Below, one piece after another: positions 19,763 to 30,749 of a DNA stretch of 64,000 nt (positions within the stretch are counted from its first letter, which is position 1; every line of letters starts with the position of its first letter). This DNA is from Pseudomonas oryzae (lineage in GTDB: Bacteria; Pseudomonadota; Gammaproteobacteria; Pseudomonadales; Pseudomonadaceae). Below the pieces are notes generated by a model. The model saw only the letters and a list, made by a program, of their open reading frames with translations, was not told the DNA's origin and ran no database searches. The stretch lies in the NCBI RefSeq assembly GCF_900104805.1, contig NZ_LT629751.1:2523001-2587000 (forward strand). Direction: 5' to 3'. Position numbers and translations under genes: made by a program.

Positions 19763-20857
19763 ATGAATCACACCCTGCTGCTGCAACTGCGCGATCTGGG
19801 CTGCGGCTACCGCGAACAGCGGGTGGTGCAGAACCTCAACCTGCACCTCAACGCCGGCGACATCGGTTGCCTGCTCGGCCCCTCGGGCTGCGGCAAGACC
19901 ACCACCCTGCGCGCCATCGCCGGTTTCGAACCGGTGTACGCCGGCTCCATCGAGCTGGCCGGCGAGGTGATCTCCCGCCCCGGCTTCACCCTCGCCCCGG
20001 AAAAGCGCCGCATCGGCATGGTGTTCCAGGACTACGCGCTGTTCCCGCACCTGACCGTGGCCGAGAACGTCGCCTTCGGCATCGGCAAGCACCCCGAACG
20101 CGAGCGCATCGCCGCCGAGATGCTCGAACTGGTACAGCTCGGCCACCTGGCCAGACGCTACCCGCACGAGCTGTCCGGTGGCCAGCAGCAGCGCGTCGCC
20201 CTGGCCCGCGCCCTGGCTCCCGAACCGCTGCTGCTGCTGCTCGACGAGCCGTTCTCCAACCTCGACGTCAAGCTGCGCCACAGCCTCAGCCACGAGGTCC
20301 GCGACATCCTCAAGTCGCGCGGCACCAGCGCCATCCTGGTCACCCACGACCAGGAGGAAGCCTTCGCCGTGTGCGACCAGGTCGGCGTGTTCAAGGACGG
20401 CCACCTCGAGCAGTGGGACACCCCCTACAACCTCTACCACGAGCCGCTGACCCCCTTCGTCGCCAGCTTCGTCGGCCAGGGCTACTTCGTGCGCGGGCAG
20501 ATGCTCGGCCACGACACGGTGCAGACCGAGCTCGGCGTGATCCGCGGCAACCGCGCCTACCAGTGGGCGCCGGGCAGCGCGGTGGAGATGCTGCTGCGTC
20601 CGGACGACATCGTCCACGCGCCGGACAGCACGCTCAAGGCGCGTATCGTCGGCAAGTCGTTCCTCGGCGCCGCCACCCTGTACCGCCTGCAGCTGCCCAC
20701 CGGCACCCGCCTCGAAGCGCTGTTCCCCAGCCACGAGGACCATCGCATCGGCGAGGACGTCGGCATCCGCGTCAGCGCCGAGCACCTGGTCGCCTTTCCC
20801 GCCGAGGGCAGCGTGGCCACTCAGCAGTCGCGCGGCGAATCGCACGCCCACGCCTGA
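19763..20857 (+). CDS. ABC transporter ATP-binding protein (FbpC/PotA-like)
   Basis: 364 residues. Walker A GPSGCGKTT, Q-loop VFQDYALFPH, signature LSGGQQQR, Walker B LLLLLDEP, H-loop VTHDQEE, and a C-terminal TOBE-like regulatory domain. It resembles ATPases of Fe3+, spermidine or sulfate importers. No permease or binding-protein gene is present, so it must partner with components elsewhere. Substrate not determinable from sequence. Confidence 0.85.
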   Translation: MNHTLLLQLRDLGCGYREQRVVQNLNLHLNAGDIGCLLGPSGCGKTTTLRAIAGFEPVYAGSIELAGEVISRPGFTLAPEKRRIGMVFQDYALFPHLTVAENVAFGIGKHPERERIAAEMLELVQLGHLARRYPHELSGGQQQRVALARALAPEPLLLLLDEPFSNLDVKLRHSLSHEVRDILKSRGTSAILVTHDQEEAFAVCDQVGVFKDGHLEQWDTPYNLYHEPLTPFVASFVGQGYFVRGQMLGHDTVQTELGVIRGNRAYQWAPGSAVEMLLRPDDIVHAPDSTLKARIVGKSFLGAATLYRLQLPTGTRLEALFPSHEDHRIGEDVGIRVSAEHLVAFPAEGSVATQQSRGESHAHA

Positions 20858-21313
20858 GCCCCCCCACCGTGCGGGGGCGAACTCATGCGCGCCGCCACAG
20901 CCCCAGCGCCTCCGCGCTGCCCCTGCCCCGGGACAAGGCAGGGGTAGTCAAATCGGTGCAGTGACGACCTCTCGGCCGCCCGTCCGCACCGCGAAAACAA
21001 CGCTTCCGCCAGCCTGGCACGTCTCTTGCTGAATCCCTCCCGGTCAGCACAACGGCGTGTCTGCCAACTTCCGACAACGACGTCACCGCATCCCCCCTCG
21101 CGCAGGGCGGGAGGCTGTGGCGTTTTTTCGTTCTGGACCACAAGGAATGCCTGGAATGCTCACGATCACCCCCGCGCCGCTGGCGCTCGCCGTCGACATC
21201 CACCAGCCGTGGCTGCAGCTGCACTACGCCAACTGATCCACCGGGCTCCGGAGGAGCCCTTCATGAACGGCGGCGGTTACCACCGCCTCCCCCCAGGTTG
21301 CAGGAGAACAACC
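20858..21313. other. 456-nt gap before the PilJ-domain gene
   Basis: Contains a C-run/G-run hairpin right after the ABC gene (20861-20877), a T-run at 21124-21129, a possible short peptide frame at 21156-21236, and a 7-bp hairpin GGGCTCC-GGA-GGAGCCC (21243-21259). It could be a structured leader for the downstream gene. Confidence 0.5.
21156..21236 (+). CDS. Possible 26-residue leader peptide
   Basis: A short frame (start MLTITPAPLALAV, end LHYAN) with AAGGA nine bases upstream of the ATG; an in-frame ATG also occurs at 21147. It is followed by a hairpin and then the PilJ-domain gene. No homologue recognised. It may be a leader peptide, an unrelated small protein or chance. Confidence 0.25.
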   Translation: MLTITPAPLALAVDIHQPWLQLHYAN

Positions 21314-22096
21314 ATGCTGAAACGCCTTGCCCTCCCCCTCATGCTCGTCCTCGGCCTGCTCAGCCAGCCGAGCCAGGCCGCCATCGACAGCGCCGAAGCG
21401 GTCAACCTGTCCGGCATGCAGCGCATGCTCAGCCAGCGCATCGCCAAGAGCTACCTGATGATCGGCACCGAGGTGCGCGCCGACGAGGCCAATGCCCAGC
21501 TCGACCAGAGCATGGCCACCTTCGAGAAGAACCATCTGGCGCTGGTCGAGTACGCGCCCACCGAGACGATCCGCGGCGAACTGGCCAAGGCCGGCGAGCT
21601 GTGGCAGCGCTACCGCGCCCTGGCCCTGAGCAGCCCCGACAAGCAGCGCGCGGTCGAGGTGCTGGTGCTCAGCGACGAGCTGCTGGCGCAATGCGAGAAG
21701 GTGGTGCAACTGATCGAGCGGCACACCGGCAGCAGCAGCGCCTGGCTGGTCAACCGCAGCGGCCGCCAGCGCATGCTCAGCCAGCGCATCGCCAAGCTAT
21801 ACCTGGCACGCAGCTGGCACCTGCCGGTCAATGGCCTCGACGAGCAGTTCAACCAGGCGGTCAACGAGTTCGGCAAGGCCCTCGGCGAACTGCAGCAGGC
21901 CCGCCAGAACACCCCGGAGATCAGCGCCGCGCTGAGCAAGGCCGACGCCCAGTGGCAGTACTCGCGCGCCGGCTTCGAGCTGTCCGCCGACGGTCGCTAC
22001 GTGCCGACGGTGATCGCCGTCACCACCGAGAGCCTGCTCGGCCAGATGCAGGCGCTGACCGCCGCCTACACCGCGCGCATGCAGAACGACTCCTGA
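21314..22096 (+). CDS. Exported protein with two PilJ-type (type IV pili MCP N-terminal) domains
   Basis: 260 residues. Signal peptide at about 1-22 (ending PSQAAID). Two copies of the PilJ/NarX-like four-helix sensor module follow, each marked by the P-box-like signature GMQRMLSQRIAKSYL and GRQRMLSQRIAKLYL. In NarX- and PilJ-type receptors such modules bind nitrate/nitrite or other small ligands. Here there is no membrane anchor or signalling domain after the module, so it is probably a soluble periplasmic ligand-binding protein. CAGGAG precedes the ATG. Confidence 0.75.
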   Translation: MLKRLALPLMLVLGLLSQPSQAAIDSAEAVNLSGMQRMLSQRIAKSYLMIGTEVRADEANAQLDQSMATFEKNHLALVEYAPTETIRGELAKAGELWQRYRALALSSPDKQRAVEVLVLSDELLAQCEKVVQLIERHTGSSSAWLVNRSGRQRMLSQRIAKLYLARSWHLPVNGLDEQFNQAVNEFGKALGELQQARQNTPEISAALSKADAQWQYSRAGFELSADGRYVPTVIAVTTESLLGQMQALTAAYTARMQNDS

Positions 22097-22148
22097 CCGC
22101 CTCCCGCGCCGGGCGCCCCGTCCGGCGCGGGCCCTCCCTGCGCTGCGC

Positions 22149-23642
<1,494 letters not shown>

Positions 23643-23730
23643 GGGCGAACCTCCGTGTGCGGCGGTGCCCGCCGCAGCGGGCGCCGGCGAGGACGATGCG
23701 TCCCCTACAGCATCGCAGACAAACCGCGAC

Positions 23731-24201
23731 TCAGCCGCGGCCGATGGCGGCGAAGCTGGCCTGGGTGTGCGCGGCCAGCACCTCGGCGGCCAGTTCGACC
23801 TCCAGGCCGCGCCGCCCGGCGCTGACGAACACGCTGGGGAAGGTACGTGCCGACTCGTCGATGAAGGTGCGCAGGCGCTTCTTCTGCCCCAGCGGGCTGA
23901 TGCCGCCGACCAGGTAGCCGGTGGCGCGTTGCGCCGCGGCTGGATCGGCCATGTCGGCCTTCTTCACCCCGGCCGCCTGGGCCAGCGCCTTGAGGTCGAG
24001 GGTGCCGGCCACCGGCACCACCGCCACCAGCAGCTCGCCCTTCTCGCTGGCGGCGAGCAGCGTCTTGAACACCCGCGCAGGCTCGAGTCCGAGCTTCTCC
24101 GCCGCCTCCAGGCCGTAGGACGACGCCTTCGGATCGTGGCTGTAACTGTGAACTGCGTGGTCCGCGCGAACTTTCTTCAACAGATCTATGGCCGGGGTCA
24201 T
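23731..24201 (-). CDS. ybaK: Cys-tRNA(Pro) deacylase YbaK/EbsC
   Basis: 156 residues. Hydrolyses Cys-tRNAPro formed by mischarging prolyl-tRNA synthetase. The conserved lysine Lys46 lies in RVFKTLL, and the fold residues [13 protein letters not shown] and [14 protein letters not shown] match the YbaK domain. It is divergent from glpD, with 169 nt between, and in the same direction as glpK. Confidence 0.93.
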   Translation of the reverse strand: MTPAIDLLKKVRADHAVHSYSHDPKASSYGLEAAEKLGLEPARVFKTLLAASEKGELLVAVVPVAGTLDLKALAQAAGVKKADMADPAAAQRATGYLVGGISPLGQKKRLRTFIDESARTFPSVFVSAGRRGLEVELAAEVLAAHTQASFAAIGRG

Positions 24202-24370
24202 GCTGGCTTCACGAAAAGGGTCGACAATGAAATCAAAGACGTATGCAAAAGGTGCCGGGCAGCGACGCTTTGCGGATGAACCCTAAGGTAGCGCAAAAGT
24301 CGAAACTCAGGCAGCCGGCCCACGGACAGGGCCAGGGACCACGGACGCACGACAAAAAGGCGCAGCCATC

Positions 24371-25975
24371 ATGACAGCATCCTTGCCCTTCTCCGCCCCG
24401 CTGGCCGAGGTCTACGACCTCGCCGTGATCGGTGGCGGCATCAATGGTTGTGGCATCGCCGCCGACGCCGCCGGACGCGGCCTGTCGGTGTTCCTCTGCG
24501 AACAGCACGACCTCGCCGCGCACACCTCCTCGGCGAGCAGCAAGCTGATCCACGGCGGCCTACGCTACCTGGAGCACCACGAGTTCCGCCTGGTGCGCGA
24601 AGCCCTCGGCGAACGCGAGGTGCTGATCGGCATGGCGCCGCATCTGGTGCGCCCGCTGCGCTTCATCCTGCCGCACCGCCCGCACCTGCGCCCGGCGTGG
24701 ATGATCCGCGCCGGCCTGTTCCTCTACGACCACCTCGGCGCGCGGCACAGCCTGCCCGGCTCGCGCCACCTGACCTTCGGTCCCGGCAGCCCGCTGAAGG
24801 CCGAAATCGAACAGGGCTTCGAGTACTCCGACTGCACGGTGGACGACGCCCGCCTGGTGGTGGCCAACGCCATCAGCGCCCACGAGCACGGCGCGCACAT
24901 CCACCCGCGCACCCGCTGCATCAGCGCGCGGCGCAGCAAGGGCCTGTGGCACCTGCACCTGGAACGCGAGGACGGCAGCCGCCTGTCGCTGCGCGCCCAC
25001 GCCCTGGTCAACGCCGCCGGCCCCTGGGTCGAGCAGTTCCTGCGCGAAGGGCTGCACCAGAGCAGCGAGCAGCACCTGCGCCTGGTGCAGGGCAGCCACA
25101 TCGTGGTGCCGCGCCTGCACGACGACGAGCAGGCCTACATCCTGCAGAACAGCGACGGGCGCATCGTCTTCGTCATCCCCTGGCAGAAGCGCTTCAGCCT
25201 GATCGGCACCACCGACCGCGAGTACCACGGCGACCCGGCGGCGGTACGCATCAGCGACGAGGAGATCGACTACCTGCTGGCCGTGGTCAACGCCCACTTC
25301 CGCCGGCAGATCGAACGCGCCGACATCGTCAGCCACTTCTCCGGGGTGCGTCCGCTGTACGACGACGCCCAGGGCAATCCCTCGAGCGTCACGCGCGACT
25401 ACCGCCTGGCTCTGACCAGCGACCACGACGCGGCGCCGCTGCTGTCGGTGTTCGGCGGCAAGCTGACCACCTACCGCCGGCTCGCCGAGGCGGCGCTGGA
25501 GCAGCTGGCGCCGTTCTTCCCACGCATGGGCCCGGCGTGGACGGCGACCAGCAAGCTGCCCGGCGCCGAGGAGCTGGATTCGCTGCGCAAGCTGGCCGAG
25601 GCGCTGTGCGACGCCCACGGCTGGCTGGCCGACGACCTGGCGCGGCGCTGGGCCGGCAGCTACGGCACCCGCGCCTGGCGCCTGCTGGAGGACGCGCACT
25701 GCCTGATGGACCTGGGCGAGAACTTCGGCGCCGGGCTGTACGCGCGCGAAGTGGACTACCTGTGCGAGGAGGAATGGGCGGTCAGCGCCGAGGACATCCT
25801 CTGGCGGCGGACCAAGCTCGGCCTGGTCCTCGGTCCCATGCAGCAGCAGAAGCTCGCGCGCTACCTGCAGAAGCGCCGCGGCCCGGCGGCCGCGGCGCCC
25901 ATCGTGCACGAGCGTCTGGCGCCGCGGCGCCTGCCCGACGAGACGCCCGTCGTGCTGCAGCGTCCGGCGCCCTGA
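24371..25975 (+). CDS. glpD: Aerobic glycerol-3-phosphate dehydrogenase
   Basis: 534 residues. FAD-dependent, membrane-peripheral enzyme oxidising glycerol-3-phosphate to dihydroxyacetone phosphate and feeding quinone. N-terminal dinucleotide fold DLAVIGGGINGCGIAADAAGRG, then SSASSKLIHGGLRYLE and a C-terminal DAO_C domain. ATG 24371. With glpK it forms the glycerol catabolic route; no GlpR operator could be identified in the upstream 169 nt. Confidence 0.96.
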   Translation: MTASLPFSAPLAEVYDLAVIGGGINGCGIAADAAGRGLSVFLCEQHDLAAHTSSASSKLIHGGLRYLEHHEFRLVREALGEREVLIGMAPHLVRPLRFILPHRPHLRPAWMIRAGLFLYDHLGARHSLPGSRHLTFGPGSPLKAEIEQGFEYSDCTVDDARLVVANAISAHEHGAHIHPRTRCISARRSKGLWHLHLEREDGSRLSLRAHALVNAAGPWVEQFLREGLHQSSEQHLRLVQGSHIVVPRLHDDEQAYILQNSDGRIVFVIPWQKRFSLIGTTDREYHGDPAAVRISDEEIDYLLAVVNAHFRRQIERADIVSHFSGVRPLYDDAQGNPSSVTRDYRLALTSDHDAAPLLSVFGGKLTTYRRLAEAALEQLAPFFPRMGPAWTATSKLPGAEELDSLRKLAEALCDAHGWLADDLARRWAGSYGTRAWRLLEDAHCLMDLGENFGAGLYAREVDYLCEEEWAVSAEDILWRRTKLGLVLGPMQQQKLARYLQKRRGPAAAAPIVHERLAPRRLPDETPVVLQRPAP

Positions 25976-25993
25976 GCGCCGGACGCCGGAGGC

Positions 25994-27244
25994 TCACCAG
26001 AGGCTGACGGTGTAGTCGAGGTTCACCCGGGTCTCGTCGATGTCGCGGAAGTAGTCGTTGCGGTTGCTCGCGTAGCGCCAGCGCAGGCTGAGGTTCTTCA
26101 GCGGCCCCGACTGCACCGCGTAGGCCAGCTCGACATCGCGCTCGATCTCGCTGGCGCGCTGGGCGACGCCCGGCAGCTCGATGTTGTCGCCATGGAGGTA
26201 GCGCAGCATACCGCGCAGCCCCGGCACGCCGAGGGCGGTGAAGTCGTAGTCGTAGCGCGCCTGCCAGGTGCGCTCGTCCGGATTGACGAAGTCGGAAGTC
26301 AGCGCGCCCTCGCTGTGCACGTGCACGTCGACGCGGTGCAGGAACGGTTGCGCGCTGGCGCCGCTCTGCTGCATGTAGCCGGCGCCCAGGGTGTGCGAGC
26401 CGCGCAGCCAGCTGAGCATCAGGCCGAGGCTCTGGTTGTCGACCACGCCGGCACGCGCGGCGCCGTCTTCGCCACTGTAGAAGTAGCGCAGGTCGCTCTT
26501 CAGCTTGCCACCGCCGAGCGGCTGGAAGTGGGTCAGGCCGAAATAGTGCTGCTGGTAGATCTCGTCGAGCTGGGCGTAGAAGTAGCTGGTGGTCAGGCTG
26601 TCCGACCAGAGGTAGTCGCCGCCAGCGAAGGCGAAGCTGTTCGACTCGGCGGCCTCGTTGAAGCGACCGAACGGGCCGTTGACCCGCAGCGGCTGATAGT
26701 TGGTCGAGTCGCGCATGTTCATGCGGTCGATGTGGCCGGCGTGCAGGGTCAGCCGGTCGATGTCCTGCGAACGCAGGTAGCCGCCGCGGAAGGTCGGCGC
26801 GAACAGGCGCGACGGCACCGGCAGGATCACCGGCAGCAGCGGGCTCAGGGTACCGACCTGCAGCTCGCTGGCGGCCATCCTGGCCTTGGCGGTCAGGCCC
26901 AGTTCCGCGTAGTTGTCGGCCGGCTCCCGGGTCTGCGGATCGACCGGCAGCAGGCTGCTGCCGACGCGGCCGGGGCCGGAGTCGAGCTTGAAGCCGGCGG
27001 TGCCGGTCAGGTTGAGGCCGAAGCCGACCGGGCCATCGCTGTAGCCGGAGTCCATGCGCAGGATGAAGCCCTGCGCCCAGGCCTGGGCCTGCGACACGCC
27101 GCTGCCGGAGCGGAAGTCGCGGTCGAAGTAGAAGTTGCGCAGGGTCAGGCTGGCCTTGCTGTCGTCGACGAAGCCGCCGGCCAGGGCCGGGACGCACGGC
27201 AGCATGGCGAGAGCGATGGCGGCCGCCAGGGAGTTTTTGTGCAT
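25994..27244 (-). CDS. OprD-family outer-membrane porin
   Basis: 416 residues. Signal peptide at about 1-22 (ALAGG), then alternating amphipathic beta-strand pattern ending in the outer-membrane signature YTVSLW (terminal aromatic). N-terminal FVDDSKASLTLRNFYFDRDF is the OprD-family hallmark. The closest subgroup by eye is the OpdK/BenF-like aromatic-acid porins. It is the distal gene of the mhp unit, so uptake of phenylpropanoid acids is a reasonable inference. Confidence 0.88.
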   Translation of the reverse strand: MHKNSLAAAIALAMLPCVPALAGGFVDDSKASLTLRNFYFDRDFRSGSGVSQAQAWAQGFILRMDSGYSDGPVGFGLNLTGTAGFKLDSGPGRVGSSLLPVDPQTREPADNYAELGLTAKARMAASELQVGTLSPLLPVILPVPSRLFAPTFRGGYLRSQDIDRLTLHAGHIDRMNMRDSTNYQPLRVNGPFGRFNEAAESNSFAFAGGDYLWSDSLTTSYFYAQLDEIYQQHYFGLTHFQPLGGGKLKSDLRYFYSGEDGAARAGVVDNQSLGLMLSWLRGSHTLGAGYMQQSGASAQPFLHRVDVHVHSEGALTSDFVNPDERTWQARYDYDFTALGVPGLRGMLRYLHGDNIELPGVAQRASEIERDVELAYAVQSGPLKNLSLRWRYASNRNDYFRDIDETRVNLDYTVSLW

Positions 27245-27386
27245 GGAGAGGATCCGTTCTTTCTTATTGTGAGCGATGGGCAGCGGGCAACCCGGCACCC
27301 CGCACAAGACGGGACGCCGGTCGCCGACCAGCAGGGAAAACAGGGGGGACTGCCGCGCGAACCGCAAGGTCCGCGCGGCGGAGGAA

Positions 27387-28635
27387 TCAGCCGCGCTGCT
27401 TGCGGCCGAACAGGTAGAACACCGCAACGCCGGCCAGCACCAGGCCGGGCGCCGAGGCGAGCATCACGCCGGCGCTGCCGAAGCCCAGGGCGAGCATCTT
27501 GCCGGCCACCAGCGGGCCGCTCATGGCGCCCAGGCGACCGACCGCCACCGCGGTGCCGACGCCGGTGGCGCGTACCTCGGTGCGGTAGAACAGCGGCGCC
27601 AGGGCATACAGCACACCCTGCCCGCCGGTGGCGAACATGCCGGCGGCGAAGCCGGCCGCGACCATGCTGCCGAACGCCTCGGCCATGCCCAGCGCAGCCA
27701 GCGCGGCGAGCAGACCGCCGTAGACCAGCGCGGCCATGGCCAGCGGACGCAGGCGCTCCATCAGCACGCCCAGCATCAGGGTGCCGACGGCGGCGCCGAT
27801 CTGCAGGGAGAACATCACCCAGCTGGCCTGCTTGCCGGTGAAGCCCTGCCCCACCAGCAGGCTCGGCAGCCAGCTGATCAGCATGTACACCACCATCAGG
27901 GTGAAGAAGTAGGCGCTCCACAGCAGCACGGTCGGCAGCGCGGTGCCATGGCGGAACAGCCCGTCGATCACCGGCACGCGCGGCTCGACGCTGGCGGATT
28001 GCTTGCGGGCACGGAAGGCCGCCGACTCCGGCAGCCACAGCGCCAGCAGCGGCACCACCAGCAGCGGCAGCACGCCGCCGACGTAGTAGACCACCGTCCA
28101 GTCGGCGGTGTAGCCGGCGATGCCGATCATCGCCGCCAGCGCCGCGCCCAGCGGCACGCCGCAGTACATCATGGACACCGCGGTGCCGCGCAGGCGCTCG
28201 CCGGCAGCCTCCGAGCACAGCGCGATCAGATTGGGCAGCGCGGCGCCGAGGCCGACGCCGGTGAGCAGGCGCGCGGCCAGCAGGCTGTTGAGGTCCCAGG
28301 CGTGAGCGGTGGCGATGGAGAAGATGCCGAACAGCGCGACCGACGCGATCAGCACCAGCTTGCGGCCGATGCGGTCAGCCAGCCAGCCGCCAGCCAGGGC
28401 GCCGGGCAGCAGGCCGAGGATGCCGGCCGAGGATGCCGGCGCTGAATACCCAGCCCATGTGCAGCTTGTCCAGGCCAAAGGCGGCGGCCATGCCGGGCGC
28501 AGCGATGCCGGGCGCCTGGAAGTCGATGCCTTCCAGGACGGCGACGGTGAAGCAGAGGGCGATGGTCAGCCAGGTACGGCGGCTTTCGTGTTCCACGGCA
28601 GTAGCCTCGGAATTGGGCACAGTACAAGTAGTCAT
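27387..28635 (-). pseudogene. mhpT: mhpT, MFS transporter for hydroxyphenylpropionate, frameshifted by a 13-bp duplication
   Basis: MFS permease of the aromatic acid:H+ symporter group. The reading frame starts at 28635 and is MhpT-like through HMGWVFSAGILG. It then shifts because a 13-bp unit (GCCGAGGATGCCG on the plus strand) is present twice at 28413-28438. The rest, from LLPGALAGGWLADRIGRK to the end, continues in another frame to 27387. Removing one copy restores a 411-residue protein matching E. coli MhpT across the junction (FSAGILGLLPGAL). As read, a truncated peptide is made. Slippage-based phase variation or a sequencing error are alternatives to true loss. Confidence 0.88.
28413..28438. 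repeat. 13-bp tandem duplication inside mhpT
   Basis: GCCGAGGATGCCG at 28413-28425 is repeated exactly at 28426-28438. The period is not a multiple of three and causes the mhpT frameshift. Confidence 0.95.
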
Positions 28636-28738
28636 TATTGTTTTACCTGTGGTTTTTGGGGGTGTACAAGGCCGGCCAGCGACCTCGCGGTCGCCGGCAC
28701 AGCCCGGTTTTTCCTTGGGGGAATCGCTGTCCTGCGGA

Positions 28739-29770
28739 TCAGTGGCCTTTGCCGGCCGCCAGCAGATCCAGCGCCACGTCGACGATCATGTCTTCCTGAC
28801 CGCCGACCATGCGCCGGCGACCCAGCTCGACGAGGATGTCGAGGGTCTTCAGGCCGTACTTGGCCGCCGCCACTTCGGCGTGGCGCAGGAAGCTCGAGTA
28901 GACGCCGGCGTAGCCGAGGCCGAGGGTCTCGCGGTCGACGCGCACCGGACGGTCCTGCAGCGGGCGCACCAGGTCGTCGGCGGCGTCCATCAGGCGGTAC
29001 AGGTCGGTGCCGTGGTTCCAGCCCAGGCGCTCGGCGGCGGCGATGAACACCTCCAGCGGCGCGTTGCCGGCGCCGGCGCCCATGCCGGCGAGGCTGGCGT
29101 CGATGCGGTCGCAACCCTCCTCCACCGCAGCGATGGAGTTGGCCACGCCGAGGCTGAGGTTGTGGTGGGCGTGCATGCCGGTCTGGGTCTCGGGGTTCAG
29201 CACCGCCTTGAACGCACGCATGCGCTCGCGGATGTCGTTCATGTTCATCGCGCCGCCGGAGTCGGCCATGTAGATGCACTGGGCACCGTAGCTCTCCATC
29301 AGCTTGCCCTGGGCGGCCAGCTGCTCGGCGGGGATCATGTGGCTCATCATCAGGAAGCCGACGGTGTCCATGCCGAGGGAACGGGCGTACTCAATGTGCT
29401 GCTTCGACACGTCCGCCTCGGTGCAGTGGGTGGCCACGCGCACGCTGCGGGCACCGGCGTCGTAGGCGGCCTTGAGGTCGTGGACCGTGCCGATGCCGGG
29501 CAGCAGCAGCACGGTGATCCTGGCGTGCTTAATGACGTCGGCGGCGGCCTCGATCCACTCCAGGTCGGTGTGCGCGCCGAAGCCGTAGTTGAACGAGGAA
29601 CCCTGCAGGCCGTCGCCGTGGGTGACTTCGATGGAGTCGACGCGCGCCTCGTCCAGGGCGCGGGCGATGTCCTGCACGTTCTGGATCGAGTACTGGTGGC
29701 GCACGGCATGGCTGCCGTCGCGCAGGGTCACGTCGGAGATGTACAGCTTCTTGCTCGGATCGAAAGACAT
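28739..29770 (-). CDS. mhpE: 4-hydroxy-2-oxovalerate aldolase
   Basis: 343 residues. Class II, divalent-metal aldolase splitting 4-hydroxy-2-oxovalerate into pyruvate and acetaldehyde. HMGL-like barrel with [18 protein letters not shown] at the N-terminus and the metal-binding [11 protein letters not shown]. The C-terminal helical domain docks with the acylating acetaldehyde dehydrogenase and channels acetaldehyde. It lies 11 nt after mhpF, consistent with a channeling MhpE-MhpF complex. Confidence 0.96.
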   Translation of the reverse strand: MSFDPSKKLYISDVTLRDGSHAVRHQYSIQNVQDIARALDEARVDSIEVTHGDGLQGSSFNYGFGAHTDLEWIEAAADVIKHARITVLLLPGIGTVHDLKAAYDAGARSVRVATHCTEADVSKQHIEYARSLGMDTVGFLMMSHMIPAEQLAAQGKLMESYGAQCIYMADSGGAMNMNDIRERMRAFKAVLNPETQTGMHAHHNLSLGVANSIAAVEEGCDRIDASLAGMGAGAGNAPLEVFIAAAERLGWNHGTDLYRLMDAADDLVRPLQDRPVRVDRETLGLGYAGVYSSFLRHAEVAAAKYGLKTLDILVELGRRRMVGGQEDMIVDVALDLLAAGKGH

Positions 29771-29781
29771 GGCAGCACTCC

Positions 29782-30717
29782 TCAGCCGTTGATCATGGAA
29801 AGAGCCATGCGCTCGGCGGTAGCCAGCGCGGCGGAGGTCATGATGTCGAGGTTGCCGGCGTAGGCCGGCAGGTAGTGGGCGGCGCCTTCGACTTCGAGGA
29901 ACACCGAGGTCTTCAGGCCGGAGAACTGGCCGTGGCCCGGGATGGTCAGCGGCGCATCTTCCGGAATCACGTCGAACTGCACCTTCTGCTTGAGGCGGTA
30001 GCCCGGCACGTAGGCCTGCACGGCGGCGGCCATTTCCTCTACCGAGGCTTCGACCTTGGCCTGGTCGACCGCTTCGGAGAGCACGAACACGGTGTCGCGC
30101 ATGATCAGCGGCGGCTCGGCCGGGTTCATGACGATGATCGCCTTGCCCTTGGCGGCGCCGCCGATCACCTCGATGGCTTTCGAAGTGGTTTCGGTGAACT
30201 CGTCGATATTGGCGCGGGTACCGGGGCCGGCGGACTTGCTGGCGATCGAGGCGACGATCTCGGCGTAGTGCACCTTGGCCACGCGCGACACCGCGGCGAC
30301 CATCGGGATCGTGGCCTGGCCGCCGCAGGTGACCATGTTGACGTTGGTCGCGGCGAGGTTGTCTTCCAGATTGACCACCGGCACGCAGTACGGGCCGATG
30401 GCCGCCGGGGTCAGGTCGATCAGGCGGATGCCGGGCTTGAGGCTGCGCAGGAAGGCGTCGTTCTTGACGTGGGCGCCGGCCGAGGTGGCGTCGAACACGA
30501 AGTCGATGTCCTTGAACACCTCCATGCGGGTCAGGCCTTCCACGCCCTCGTGGGTGGTGGCCACGCCCATCCGCGCGGCGCGGGCCAGGCCGTCGGAGGC
30601 CGGGTCGATGCCGACCATGGCGCCCATTTCCAGGTGCTGGCCGTGACGGAGGATCTTGATCATCAGGTCGGTGCCGATGTTGCCCGAACCGATGATGGCG
30701 ACTTTGAGTTTTTTCAT
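29782..30717 (-). CDS. mhpF: Acetaldehyde dehydrogenase (acetylating)
   Basis: 311 residues. Converts acetaldehyde, NAD+ and CoA to acetyl-CoA. Rossmann motif [11 protein letters not shown] at the start and catalytic Cys131 in [15 protein letters not shown] 30717 ([12 protein letters not shown]); frames open further upstream are antisense or out-of-context sequence. It lies between mhpD and mhpE in the order mhpD-F-E, as in E. coli. Confidence 0.96.
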   Translation of the reverse strand: MKKLKVAIIGSGNIGTDLMIKILRHGQHLEMGAMVGIDPASDGLARAARMGVATTHEGVEGLTRMEVFKDIDFVFDATSAGAHVKNDAFLRSLKPGIRLIDLTPAAIGPYCVPVVNLEDNLAATNVNMVTCGGQATIPMVAAVSRVAKVHYAEIVASIASKSAGPGTRANIDEFTETTSKAIEVIGGAAKGKAIIVMNPAEPPLIMRDTVFVLSEAVDQAKVEASVEEMAAAVQAYVPGYRLKQKVQFDVIPEDAPLTIPGHGQFSGLKTSVFLEVEGAAHYLPAYAGNLDIMTSAALATAERMALSMING

Positions 30718-30749
30718 GCTGTCGTTCTCTTGTGCACGCAACGTGCCGA

